Source: Opitutia bacterium
Lineage (GTDB): Bacteria > Verrucomicrobiota > Verrucomicrobiae > Opitutales > UBA953
DNA: 21,934 nt
Direction of reading: 5' to 3'
Assembly (NCBI GenBank): GCA_947488485.1
Contig: CANKZO010000023.1
Span: forward strand, 1-21,934
The position numbers and the translations under genes are program-made. Below, in pieces: positions 7,009 through 14,548 of this stretch; position 1 is the stretch's first letter; each line of letters begins with the position of its first letter. The notes below the pieces were generated by a model. The model was not told where the DNA came from and did not search any database. It saw nothing but the letters and a program-made list of their open reading frames with translations.

Positions 7009-7058
7009 GTGTCCACGTGTCAACGTGCCCACGTGCCCCCTGCGCGACTCCGTCGCGC
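7009..7058. repeat. 3'-end module: four octamers then a hairpin
   Basis: Octamers GTGTCCAC, GTGTCAAC, GTGCCCAC and GTGCCCCC (7009-7040) are followed by a 7-bp hairpin, GCGCGAC-TCC-GTCGCGC (7042-7058). The hairpin ends one base before the stop codon of the minus-strand gene at 7060. The same order occurs downstream of two other genes (8615-8667 and 12714-12745). The hairpin has no T-run; it may stop transcription or protect the mRNA 3' end. Confidence 0.85.
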
Positions 7059-7059
7059 C

Positions 7060-8148
7060 TTACTTCCCGACGGCCGGCTGCGGCATTTCCTTCGCCTTGG
7101 CGGCCCCGATGGCCACGATCTTCTCGATCATGGCGTAAAGTTTGACGGTGTCCCACTTGGCGGTGAGGGTGACCTGATTGCCGGTAGCTTCGACGGGCTG
7201 GATGCCGGCGAGGAAGTCACCCGCGAGGGCCTTCATTTCCTTTTCTTCGGGGGTCTCGGGCTTGGAAGGGTCGCCGGCGAGCATCATCGGAGCCATGGCC
7301 AGCATGCCTTGGGCCTGCATGGCAAGCGGGGCGGCCTTTTCCTTCGAGGTGAAGGTGGTGCTGATCTTCATGACCTGGTCCGAGCCTTTCTCGCCCATGG
7401 CGAAGAGACCGCTGACGAAGCCGCTCTGGGCGAGCTCAGGGGTGGCCGGGAACTTGGCGGCGTTGACGGAGACGATGGCGTAGGCGCGTCCGGTGGCGGC
7501 GAGGGCAGAACGCTGGGCTGAGGGAAGGGCGTAGGAGGCGCCTTGTCCCTTGAGCAGGCCGATGATGCGAGCGGCTTCCTTGGTCTGGGCGATCACCATC
7601 GTGTCGTTGTCGACGTCGAAGACGCCGAACTCTTCGGTCGCGCCGCCGGCTTCGCCGGGCGGCGTGGGGAAACTATTAGCGGCCTGGGCGAGTTCGTCGC
7701 TGAGCGAAGCGATCAGTTCCTGGATCTTCCAGCCTTTGACGGCGCCGGCCTGCAGGCTCGGCACATTCTTGGCCTTGGCGTGCGCGGCCAGCTTGGCGCT
7801 GTCGTGGCGGGCACGGACGATGAGGCCGCCGGTGAAGGAGCCGTCCTTGGTCATGGAGAAACCGCCCGCATAACGATTGTCAGGCGACTCGAGGTCGAGG
7901 CCGGTGGCCTTGACGATGGCCGCCTGCATGGCCTTGCTGTCCTGCCCGCTCTTATCGAGGTCGGCGACGAGCTTCTCGATGCGCGCCTTGAAGGCCTTGG
8001 CCTCGGGCGAGTCGCTGATCTTCAGGCCGCGTGAGCTGGCCGTCGCGAAGGTGACCGCGTAGTCGGCGGGGACGCCCTTGAAGTCGAAATCCTGGGCCGG
8101 CAGGAGGGTGGCGGTCAGGAGCAGGGCGAGGGTGGAGAGGAATCGCAT
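7060..8148 (-). CDS. secreted protein of unknown function
   Basis: This encodes 362 residues from ATG 8148, chosen because it begins a standard signal peptide (MRFLSTLALLLTATLLPA, cleavage before QDF). An in-frame ATG six codons upstream (8166) is possible. The mature protein is alanine- and lysine-rich with alternating helices and strands, has no cysteine and shows no catalytic motif that I recognise. Two regions look related in layout: GGFSMTKDGSFTGGLIVRAR (about 95-114) and the FGVFDVDNDTMVIAQT region (about 175-190), each followed by a helix. A methionine-rich segment (QGMLAMAPMMLAG) lies near 285. It is probably periplasmic or surface-bound. It ends at an octamer-hairpin module, and an AT-rich stretch upstream (8200-8232) may hold its promoter. 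Confidence 0.8.
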   Translation of the reverse strand: MRFLSTLALLLTATLLPAQDFDFKGVPADYAVTFATASSRGLKISDSPEAKAFKARIEKLVADLDKSGQDSKAMQAAIVKATGLDLESPDNRYAGGFSMTKDGSFTGGLIVRARHDSAKLAAHAKAKNVPSLQAGAVKGWKIQELIASLSDELAQAANSFPTPPGEAGGATEEFGVFDVDNDTMVIAQTKEAARIIGLLKGQGASYALPSAQRSALAATGRAYAIVSVNAAKFPATPELAQSGFVSGLFAMGEKGSDQVMKISTTFTSKEKAAPLAMQAQGMLAMAPMMLAGDPSKPETPEEKEMKALAGDFLAGIQPVEATGNQVTLTAKWDTVKLYAMIEKIVAIGAAKAKEMPQPAVGK

Positions 8149-8199
8149 GGGCGGAATAAATCCCATGGCCTAGGCCTCGGTCAATCCCCACCTGCAGTG

Positions 8200-8232
8200 A
8201 TAAGGTATAGAAAATACCGATTGTTATATAAC
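8200..8232 (-). promoter_or_regulatory. AT-rich upstream region with small palindromes
   Basis: This is an AT-rich island in GC-rich DNA, about 50 bp upstream of the unknown secreted protein. It contains the palindrome GGTAT-AGAAA-ATACC (8206-8220) and a TTATATAA core (8224-8231). These could be promoter or operator parts, but no well-spaced -35/-10 pair is evident. Confidence 0.3.
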
Positions 8233-8244
8233 GAGGGGGTAGAA

Positions 8245-8260
8245 GGCGGCTTTCGCCGCC
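8245..8260 (-). terminator. GNRA-type hairpin
   Basis: GGCGGC-TTTC-GCCGCC (8245-8260) reads on the minus strand as a 6-bp GC stem with a GAAA tetraloop followed by TTCT. It lies between two minus-strand genes and may limit readthrough into the gene at 8148. The T-tract is poor, so the call is tentative. Confidence 0.35.
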
Positions 8261-8275
8261 CGAAGCGACTCATGT

Positions 8276-8441
8276 CTCAAAGGGAAACCGGCGACCCGGT
8301 GAATCATTCTCAGGTCCCGGGTCTCGGCCGTCAGGTCCCAGGTTCGGGTGTTCGGCATCAGGTGCTGGTTCAGGACCCGCACCCGTACCCGAGTCCGATA
8401 ACCCGTACCCGAGTCCTGATCACCTGAGACCCGAGACCCGA
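8276..8441. repeat. partial CTCAAAGGG element with ACCCGN-type palindrome
   Basis: CTCAAAGGGAAACCGG (8276-8291) matches the left arm of the elements at 12431 and 21061. After TCATTCTC (8304-8311) comes a palindrome of about 130 bp (8312-8441). Its left half is made of AGGTCN/CGGGTN units and its right half of ACCCGN units, closing with CCTGAGACCCGAGACCCG. No matching CCCTTTGAG right arm follows, so this copy looks truncated. Confidence 0.8.
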
Positions 8442-8466
8442 AAGTGTATCCCTGCCTCGCAGCATC

Positions 8467-8562
8467 GGGTAGGGTCGAGCGCCCTCGCTCAACCGCGGCT
8501 GATCAAGGGTGATCAGCCCTACCTCGAGACAGCTATGTCGTGACGCGGTCCCGACCCTACCC
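8467..8562. repeat. 96-bp element with 11-bp perfect terminal inverted repeats
   Basis: GGGTAGGGTCG (8467-8477) and CGACCCTACCC (8552-8562) are exact inverse complements. Inside are a GAGCG-CCCT-CGCTC hairpin (8477-8490) and a 9-bp hairpin GGCTGATCA-AGGG-TGATCAGCC (8497-8518). It has no open frame and resembles a small non-autonomous palindromic element. It abuts other repeats on both sides. Confidence 0.85.
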
Positions 8563-8583
8563 TCTGTCTTTCTGATCAACCGA

Positions 8584-8667
8584 GCCTCTGGGCCTCCGGG
8601 CCTCAAGTTTGCCCGTGTCCCCGTGTCACCTTGTCCACGTGTCCCCCGCGTGGCCTTCCGGCCACGC
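8584..8667. repeat. 3'-end module: two octamer arrays then a hairpin
   Basis: Three octamers GCCTCTGG, GCCTCCGG, GCCTCAAG (8584-8607) are followed by four of the GTGTCCCC type (GTGTCCCC, GTGTCACC, TTGTCCAC, GTGTCCCC; 8615-8646). A strong hairpin GCGTGGCC-TTCC-GGCCACGC (8648-8667) comes next. Its last base touches the stop codon of the dehydrogenase gene (8668-8670). No T-run follows on the gene's strand. Confidence 0.88.
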
Positions 8668-11600
8668 TCACTTCTTCTTCCCCTTTGCCGGAGGCGCCGC
8701 CTTCAGCGGGTATTCCTTGAGGAGTTCGTCGGCCATGTAGAAGTTGGCGCGGTCCTTGGTGGCTTCGCGGACCTTCTTGACGGTGGCCGGCGAGACGAGC
8801 TTGCCGTTGTTGCCGAAGGAGAGACGGACGTAGCTGAGCACGGCCGCGGCTTCGTCGTCATTGAGCAGGCCGCCGAAGCCCATCATGGGCGGCACGCCCT
8901 TGGTCGGGTCGAAGTCCTTGCCGTTGACCTTGATCGGACCCCAGATGCCCTTGAGCAGAATCTTGGTCAGGCGTTCATCGTCGTCGATCCAGTTGCTCTT
9001 CGCGAGCGGAGGATAGATGTTCGGGATGCCGTTGCCGTCCGCCTGGTGGCAGGTGGCGCAATGGGCGTCGCGGAAGTAGATCTCGCGGCCGAGCTTGAAG
9101 ACCTTCTCTTCGGCGGCGGTGAGTTTGCGCGCGGGCTTGGAGTTGGTGCCGGCTTCGGCGACGGGCTGGCCGATCTTGAGCTTGCCGCTGAAGTAGTCCG
9201 CGGCGGCCGGATTACCTTCGAGGTTCAGCTGGCCGGCGGTCTTGAGGGCGTCGACATCGTCCTTGAGCGTATAGGTCAGGGCGTAGTGCAGGACGGCGCC
9301 GACCCAGCGGTCGACGGGCTGCTTGAACGCTTCCACGGCGAGCTTGGCGCCGTCGGCGTTGTCGAGCCACGTGGCAGCGACGACGGCGGTCAGGCGCACG
9401 CGGGCATTCTCGTCGCGGATAGCCTGATTGAGCAGGGCGACGTGGTTCGGGAGCTGCCAGAAGGAGTGGCGGATGACGTCCACGGCGGCGGCGCGGGCTT
9501 CCGGCTGCTTGGCTTTGAGGAGCTGGGCGATGAGCTCGGCGTCCGGCTGGTTCTGCGCCCAGGTGGCCCAGAGGGCTTCGCAGAGGTGGTGCTCATAGGC
9601 CGGATCCTTTTGATCGAGCTTGGCGGCCCAGGCCTTCACGGCGGGGAGCACTTCGCTCGGAGCGTGGCCGCGGAGTTCGCGACGGGTGCGGTAGCGGGTG
9701 CGGTATTCAGGCTCCTTGAGGTTCTCGAGGAGTTCGGCGACGGAGGCGCCGGCGACCTTGGCGGGCTTCACGAGCGGGCGCTCGGGGTAGGTGATGCGGT
9801 AGATGCGGCCATGCTCGCGGTCGCGGTTCGGATCGCGCGCGTTGTGCTGCATGTGGCCGATCAGCGGGTTGTGCCAGTCGATGAAGTAGAGCGAGCCGTC
9901 CGGGGCGAACTCGAGGTCGACCGGGCGGAAGTTGCCGTCGGTCGAGGTGAGGAGGTCGCCGTTGGCCTTGCCGGTGAAGCCGGCGCCGTCGTCGGCTTTC
10001 TTGCCGAAGCTGATGCCAAGGAAGCCGATGGTGTTGCAGATCATGAAGTCGCCTTGCTGCGCTTCAGGGAAGTGACGCGAAGAGACGAACTCGGCGCCCG
10101 ACGTCGGGCGGGAGCGCTTGGGGACGAACTGCTCGACCTTGATCTGCTCGATGCCGTAGGGGACCTTGGCCGAGAGGGGGACGGCCCACCAGTTCTCGCC
10201 CGAAGAGGCGTCGGAGAGGAACGGTTGTTCCCAGTAGTCGAAGGAGAAGCCCCACGGATTGGAGACGTCGACCTGCACGCGCTCGAGGCGGTAGGACTTC
10301 GGGTCGAAGCGCCAAGCGCCGCCGTCATTGCAACGACGCGGGCCGTAAGGAGTTTCGACCTGGCTGTGGAGGAAGCGGCCTTCGAGCAGGTAGAAGGCGC
10401 CAGAGGCGTCGGCGCAATAGGCCGAGATGGCGTGGTGCGAGTCGTGGGAATCAAAGCCGTGCAGGATCAGCTCCGTGCGGTCGGCCTTGCCGTCCTTGTC
10501 GTCGTCGACGAGCAGGGCGAGGTTCGGCTCCTGCGAGACGTAGACGCCTTCGGGGGCGATCTCGAAGCCGATCGGGATGTGGAGCTTATCCGCGAAGACG
10601 GACTGCTTGTCGGCTTTGCCGTCGCCGTCGGTGTCCTCGAGGATCAGGAGCTTGTCGTCTGGCAGCGCGTCGCCCGGACGGTAGTGCGGGTAGGTCGGGG
10701 TCGTGGCGACCCAGAGGCGGCCCTTGGCGTCGAAAGACATCTGCACCGGCTTCTTGAGGTCCGGGAACTTCTCTTCGGAGGCGAAGAGGGAGACCTTGTA
10801 GCCGGGCAGGAGCTTCATCTTCTCGATGGCGGCTTCGCCGGAAAGGAATTCCGTGGGGTTGCCGTTCTTCTCGCTGGGCTTGAAGTTCGTCGGCACGGGC
10901 GGGAGGACCAGGGTCTTGGAGTCATCGACGGCGAGGTCGGTCTTCTTGCCTTGGGCGACGTCGTGGATGAGCGTGTCGCGGATGACGGTCATCTGGCGGC
11001 TCTTGAAGACTTCGTCGGGATAGTTCTGCGGGCCGAAGGGGTTGTAGCGCTGGCCGTGGGTGTGGACTCCGTTGAGGATCGAGTAGTCGGTATTCCACAT
11101 GTAGTCCTTCAGCTTCACCGCGCCGTTCAGGAGGGTTTCATCGGCCTTGGAGGCGCGCGCCGTGGCGCCGTAGAGTCCGTCGGCGAGGAGCTTGGCGATC
11201 TCGCGGTAACCGAAGTCGGTCGGGGCGAAGCCATTGACCGTGTAGGGCGACTTAGCCTTGCCGTAGGCGGCGAGGGTGGGGTGGAAGAGGTCGACGTAGG
11301 TGATGCCATGCTTCTTCGCGACGCGCTCCATGGCGGCGGCGTAGAGCTCGAGGTTGGCGTTTTCCTTGGCGCCGTTCGGCAGATCACGCGTGGCGGACAG
11401 ATTCTCGAAGGCGATGGGGGAGACGAGCACGAGGCGCGGCGCGGTCTTGCCGTTGTAGGCTTTGGTCAGGGAGTGGACGACGAAGGCGTCGACTTCGGCT
11501 TCGTAGTTGGCGGCGCGGCCGGGGCCGTCGAAGGATTCGTTATAACCGAAGAAGGCGACGACGGTGTCGGCCTTCAGATGAAAGAGCCACTGGTCCGGGG

Positions 11601-12063
11601 TGGAGAAGAAGCCTTTACCGTTATGCTGGGCGTACTCGGGGTGAAACTTGTCGGCGCCTGGGAAGGCCCACTGGCTGGCGCGCGCCGGGTGCGGACGGAA
11701 GGCCGGGGTGTCGCCCGAGCGGCCCATATTGCGCACGAGGAGCTGCTGCTGCGGAAAGCGGAGATGGAGCTCGGTCTCGAGGCGACCGTAATAGGTGTCG
11801 CGCTCGGCGAAGCCGTTACCGATGAAGACCACGCGTTCGCCGGCGGCGGGCGGGGCGACCTGCTGGCTGCGCTGGGTCGTGGCGGCCGGCGGATTCTCGG
11901 CCGGAGCGTGCGGCGTCGGTGAACCCTTGCTGTTGTCCGGCCAGTTGGCCGCGTTGGCCTTGGCTTCCTTGGTCTTGAGTTTGCTGTGATCCGTGACCGG
12001 CTTGTCGGCGGCGATCAGGCCGGCGGCGAGGAAGGCGAGGAAGAGGCGGGCGCAGGACTTCAT
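8668..12063 (-). CDS. secreted SGNH-like / PVC-type dehydrogenase / cytochrome c fusion
   Basis: This encodes 1131 residues with a signal peptide at 1-19. Domains in order are an SGNH-like domain (about 76-295), a TIGR02604-type dehydrogenase beta-propeller (about 415-770) with DDDKDGKAD and EDTDGDGKAD loops that look calcium-binding, a helical HEAT-like part (about 795-950), and a class I cytochrome c. The cytochrome has C1002-A-T-C-H1006 and a likely axial methionine in PPMMGF. In the SGNH-like part the usual nucleophile position reads GNGFAER, and the block V histidine appears replaced (NGFAPTDFGY), so this domain may be catalytically dead. Relatives are taken to be membrane-associated sugar or alcohol dehydrogenases that pass electrons to c-type cytochromes; the substrate is unknown. 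A TATAAA (12084-12089) upstream may be its -10 element. Confidence 0.92.
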   Translation of the reverse strand: MKSCARLFLAFLAAGLIAADKPVTDHSKLKTKEAKANAANWPDNSKGSPTPHAPAENPPAATTQRSQQVAPPAAGERVVFIGNGFAERDTYYGRLETELHLRFPQQQLLVRNMGRSGDTPAFRPHPARASQWAFPGADKFHPEYAQHNGKGFFSTPDQWLFHLKADTVVAFFGYNESFDGPGRAANYEAEVDAFVVHSLTKAYNGKTAPRLVLVSPIAFENLSATRDLPNGAKENANLELYAAAMERVAKKHGITYVDLFHPTLAAYGKAKSPYTVNGFAPTDFGYREIAKLLADGLYGATARASKADETLLNGAVKLKDYMWNTDYSILNGVHTHGQRYNPFGPQNYPDEVFKSRQMTVIRDTLIHDVAQGKKTDLAVDDSKTLVLPPVPTNFKPSEKNGNPTEFLSGEAAIEKMKLLPGYKVSLFASEEKFPDLKKPVQMSFDAKGRLWVATTPTYPHYRPGDALPDDKLLILEDTDGDGKADKQSVFADKLHIPIGFEIAPEGVYVSQEPNLALLVDDDKDGKADRTELILHGFDSHDSHHAISAYCADASGAFYLLEGRFLHSQVETPYGPRRCNDGGAWRFDPKSYRLERVQVDVSNPWGFSFDYWEQPFLSDASSGENWWAVPLSAKVPYGIEQIKVEQFVPKRSRPTSGAEFVSSRHFPEAQQGDFMICNTIGFLGISFGKKADDGAGFTGKANGDLLTSTDGNFRPVDLEFAPDGSLYFIDWHNPLIGHMQHNARDPNRDREHGRIYRITYPERPLVKPAKVAGASVAELLENLKEPEYRTRYRTRRELRGHAPSEVLPAVKAWAAKLDQKDPAYEHHLCEALWATWAQNQPDAELIAQLLKAKQPEARAAAVDVIRHSFWQLPNHVALLNQAIRDENARVRLTAVVAATWLDNADGAKLAVEAFKQPVDRWVGAVLHYALTYTLKDDVDALKTAGQLNLEGNPAAADYFSGKLKIGQPVAEAGTNSKPARKLTAAEEKVFKLGREIYFRDAHCATCHQADGNGIPNIYPPLAKSNWIDDDERLTKILLKGIWGPIKVNGKDFDPTKGVPPMMGFGGLLNDDEAAAVLSYVRLSFGNNGKLVSPATVKKVREATKDRANFYMADELLKEYPLKAAPPAKGKKK

Positions 12064-12161
12064 GAGAGGGGAGTTCTGGCATATTTATAGGCCAGATTTC
12101 AGATTATCCAGCCCGACTTATCGTCCGGTCGGCCCCGATTTCCCTCATAAAGGGCCCCGAC

Positions 12162-12365
12162 TTACTCTTTCCAGGTCGCCTTGAGGGAGGCCCAGACCTT
12201 GCCGATCAGGAATACGCAGCCCGCCAGCACGACCACATGGCCGACGGTCCAATACCATAGAACCTTCGGGTCAGCCGCATGGAGCAGACCATAGACGCAC
12301 ATCGCGCCGGCGGCCGACAAGAACAGCAGGCGCACGCCAAGCAGGAAAAGCATCATCGTCTTCAT
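12162..12365 (-). CDS. small two-helix membrane protein, unknown function
   Basis: This encodes 67 residues. Two hydrophobic helices lie at about 4-28 and 39-56, with a short loop between them (HAADPKVLWYWT) and a basic amphipathic tail (KVWASLKATWKE). It matches no family that I recognise. It sits 98 bp upstream of the dehydrogenase fusion on the same strand, so the two may be cotranscribed. A GGCGG just before the ATG could be a weak ribosome-binding site. Start and coding status are supported by the composition and clean membrane pattern rather than homology. Confidence 0.65.
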   Translation of the reverse strand: MKTMMLFLLGVRLLFLSAAGAMCVYGLLHAADPKVLWYWTVGHVVVLAGCVFLIGKVWASLKATWKE

Positions 12366-12430
12366 GCCGCCAAGTTGGTCGGGCGATATCGCTGCGTCAA
12401 GGATGGCTCACTTACGCATAGGTGGCTTCG

Positions 12431-12662
12431 CTCAAAGGGAGACCGGAGACCGGAATGTTAGCTGCGGGCATGATTCATTCTCGGGTCCCAGGTCTCGGCC
12501 TTCAGGTCGCGGGTTCAGGTGTTCAGCATCAGGTACAGGTTCAGGACCCGTACCCGCACCCGAACCTGAAGACCCGAACCCGATACCCGACTGCTGAGAC
12601 CTGAGACCCGAAGATGTGTGCCACAGCCAACTATCCGGTCTCCCTATGCTGCCCCCTTTGAG
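12431..12662. repeat. nested palindromic element: CTCAAAGGG element split by a second palindrome
   Basis: Outer ends CTCAAAGGG (12431-12439) and CCCTTTGAG (12654-12662) are perfect 9-bp inverted repeats. Inside them GGGAGACCGG (12437-12446) pairs with CCGGTCTCCC (12635-12644). The centre of this element, CATATG in the other copies, is interrupted by a palindrome of about 130 bp (12481-12611). That palindrome is made of AGGTN-type and ACCCGN-type hexamers and matches 8312-8441. The element lies between the sulfatase stop and the 67-residue gene. Confidence 0.88.
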
Positions 12663-12674
12663 TTCTGCTCTCCC

Positions 12675-12702
12675 TATACTCAATACTCCATACTCGATAC
12701 TC
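12675..12702. repeat. four 7-bp repeats, NATACTC type
   Basis: TATACTC, AATACTC, CATACTC and GATACTC stand in direct tandem with only the first base varying. This is the same unit as at 5129-5156, here downstream of the sulfatase gene. Confidence 0.88.
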
Positions 12703-12713
12703 GCTCATTCACC

Positions 12714-12745
12714 TTGCCCACGTGCCCCCTCGCGGCGTTACGCCG
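12714..12745. repeat. 3'-end module: two octamers then a hairpin
   Basis: TTGCCCAC (12714-12721) and GTGCCCCC (12722-12729) are followed by the hairpin CGGCG-TTA-CGCCG (12733-12745), 3 bp before the sulfatase stop codon (12749-12751). This is the shortest of the three copies of this arrangement. Confidence 0.75.
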
Positions 12746-12748
12746 TGC

Positions 12749-14545
12749 TCACTTCAGCGTCAAAGTCACGCGTCGCAGATCCATCACGCTCTTACCGCGG
12801 ACTTCCGGGGCGCGGAGCTTGAGTTCGCCTTTGCCAGGCTCGAGTCGGACTTCGCCGAGGGTCATGGTGCGGAAGTCGCGCATGGTGGACTCGCCGTGCG
12901 GACGGGGCAGGGTGTCCTGCTCGGGCTTGAGCGGGCTGTCGAAGGCTTCGGTGATCTTGCCTTTGAGCAGGGTGCCCTCGAAGGAGAATTCCAACGGGGT
13001 GCCGACGGCTTCGGCCGGGCAGGCGTAATCCAACGTGACGATGTAAGTGCCGGCGGTGACGACCTCGACGTTCCAGACGGCGGCGTCCTCGGGCTTGGTC
13101 CAGTTCACGAAATAGGAAGAGTTCGGCGCCGCGGCGCTGCGTCGCATCTGGCCGCGCGGTTCGCCATCGCGAGCCGGCAGCATGGTCGTCGGGAACTCGC
13201 GGTAGCCGACGTGGATCGGACGCGGGTCAACGGCGTTGCCGGGTCCGTTGGCGCCCTTGCCCTTACCTTTGCCACCCACGGGTGCGGCGATGCCCATTTC
13301 CTTGCGCCACGCCGCGACCGCGGCGATGAGCTCATGGGCGAGCTCAGGCTGCTTGGCCTGGATCGGGGTGGTCTGGCCGGGGTCGGCGACCATGTCGAAG
13401 AGATTGCCCGCACCATCCAGACGATGGGTCTGCGTGCGCACGCTGACGTTATTACCCCAGGTATTGAAAATCTGCCGCGGAGCCCAGTCGGCGTCCAGGC
13501 CGGTCTTGAGCAAGGGCGAGAGGTCGCGGCCGTCGCGCGGGCGGTCGCCGACGCGCTTCACGCCAGCCAAAGCTTCGAGCGTTGACGCGAGATCGATGGC
13601 GCCGGCGATGGGCTTCACCTGCGTGCCGGCGGCGATTTTGCCGGGCCAACGGATGAAAAGCGGAGAGCGGACGCCGCCTTCGTCGGTGGTCGCCTTGGTG
13701 CCTTTCATGCCCCCGGTCCAGCGATGGCCGTTCGGGCCGTTGTCCGAGAAGTAGACGACGATGGTGTCTTCCTCGAGGTTGAGTTCCTTGAGCTTGGCGA
13801 GGATGCGTCCGACGTTGCGGTCCTGGTTCTCGACCATGGCCAAGGCGCAGCGGGTCTCATCAGGCTTCTCGGCTTGGGCGTTCGTCGCGGTCTGGCTGAG
13901 GGGCTTCTCCTTGAAGCGCGCCCAGTCCGAGGCGGGCGCCGACCACGGCGAATGCGGCGTGGTGAAAGGCACGAAACACAGGAAGGGCTTGGACTGATTG
14001 CGCTCGATGAACTGCAGGGCTTTGTCGGTGAGGACGTCCACGATGTAGCCCTTCGACGTCTTCATGACGCCGTTGTGCTCGAGCGGCGCGTCGAAGTATT
14101 CGCCCCAATGACCGGAGGTGTAACCCCAGAAGGTATCGAAGCCGCGGGCGAGCGGGTGATACGGCCATTGGCTGCCGTTATGCCATTTGCCGAAGAGTCC
14201 GGTGACATACCCGGCGCGCTTGAAGGAGTCTGCCACGGTCTTCTCGTCGGGGTTCATGCGCTCCTGTCCGGTGGAGACGCCATAGACGCCGAGTCGGCGA
14301 TGATAACGTCCGGTCAGGAACTCCGAGCGGGTCGGGGCGCAGACGGGCTGGACGAAGAAGCGATCGAAGTGCGCGCCGGCCTTGGCGATGCCGTCGATGT
14401 GCGGCGTGGCGACCTGGCGGTTACCGTTGAAGGAATAGTCGCCCCAGCCGGCATCGTCGGCGAGGAGGACGACCACGTTCGGCGCCTTGGCCGACGCGAG
14501 GGCGGCCGTCAGGAGCAGTCCGCCGAAGAGAGCGAGGTGGCGCAT
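12749..14545 (-). CDS. secreted type I sulfatase with C-terminal beta-sandwich domain
   Basis: This encodes 598 residues with a signal peptide at 1-19. The sulfatase domain (about 21-420) holds metal ligands D30-D31 in LADDAGWGD and the modification site C69-A-P-T-R73, whose cysteine is converted to formylglycine. K120 and H122 are in FGKWHNG, H198 in TTPHSP, and D268-N269 in YFSDNG. A Gly-Lys linker (about 424-437) leads to a beta-sandwich (about 445-598) typical of PVC sulfatases. The enzyme removes sulfate esters from a glycan outside the cytoplasm. It needs a formylglycine-generating enzyme, which is not in this window. The start lies 3 bp after the stop of the alpha/beta hydrolase, which indicates cotranscription. 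Specificity cannot be assigned. Confidence 0.94.
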   Translation of the reverse strand: MRHLALFGGLLLTAALASAKAPNVVVLLADDAGWGDYSFNGNRQVATPHIDGIAKAGAHFDRFFVQPVCAPTRSEFLTGRYHRRLGVYGVSTGQERMNPDEKTVADSFKRAGYVTGLFGKWHNGSQWPYHPLARGFDTFWGYTSGHWGEYFDAPLEHNGVMKTSKGYIVDVLTDKALQFIERNQSKPFLCFVPFTTPHSPWSAPASDWARFKEKPLSQTATNAQAEKPDETRCALAMVENQDRNVGRILAKLKELNLEEDTIVVYFSDNGPNGHRWTGGMKGTKATTDEGGVRSPLFIRWPGKIAAGTQVKPIAGAIDLASTLEALAGVKRVGDRPRDGRDLSPLLKTGLDADWAPRQIFNTWGNNVSVRTQTHRLDGAGNLFDMVADPGQTTPIQAKQPELAHELIAAVAAWRKEMGIAAPVGGKGKGKGANGPGNAVDPRPIHVGYREFPTTMLPARDGEPRGQMRRSAAAPNSSYFVNWTKPEDAAVWNVEVVTAGTYIVTLDYACPAEAVGTPLEFSFEGTLLKGKITEAFDSPLKPEQDTLPRPHGESTMRDFRTMTLGEVRLEPGKGELKLRAPEVRGKSVMDLRRVTLTLK

Positions 14546-14548
14546 GGC

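Noticed and set aside
8276..8441. CRISPR array or phage attachment site in the repeat-rich gaps
   Set aside because: There are no constant repeats with unique spacers of equal size, no cas genes, no integrase and no tRNA-derived duplication. The repeats are short tandem units and palindromes.
8467..8562. Insertion sequence
   Set aside because: Terminal inverted repeats are present, but the element is 96 bp with no transposase frame and no visible target duplication. At most it is a non-autonomous element.
8509..11922. A plus-strand open frame of 1137 codons opposite the dehydrogenase fusion
   Set aside because: It mirrors the minus-strand gene, is Val/Gly/Glu-rich with no recognisable domain, and exists because GC-rich codons of the real gene leave few stops on the opposite strand. 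The minus frame has a signal peptide, a propeller and CATCH.
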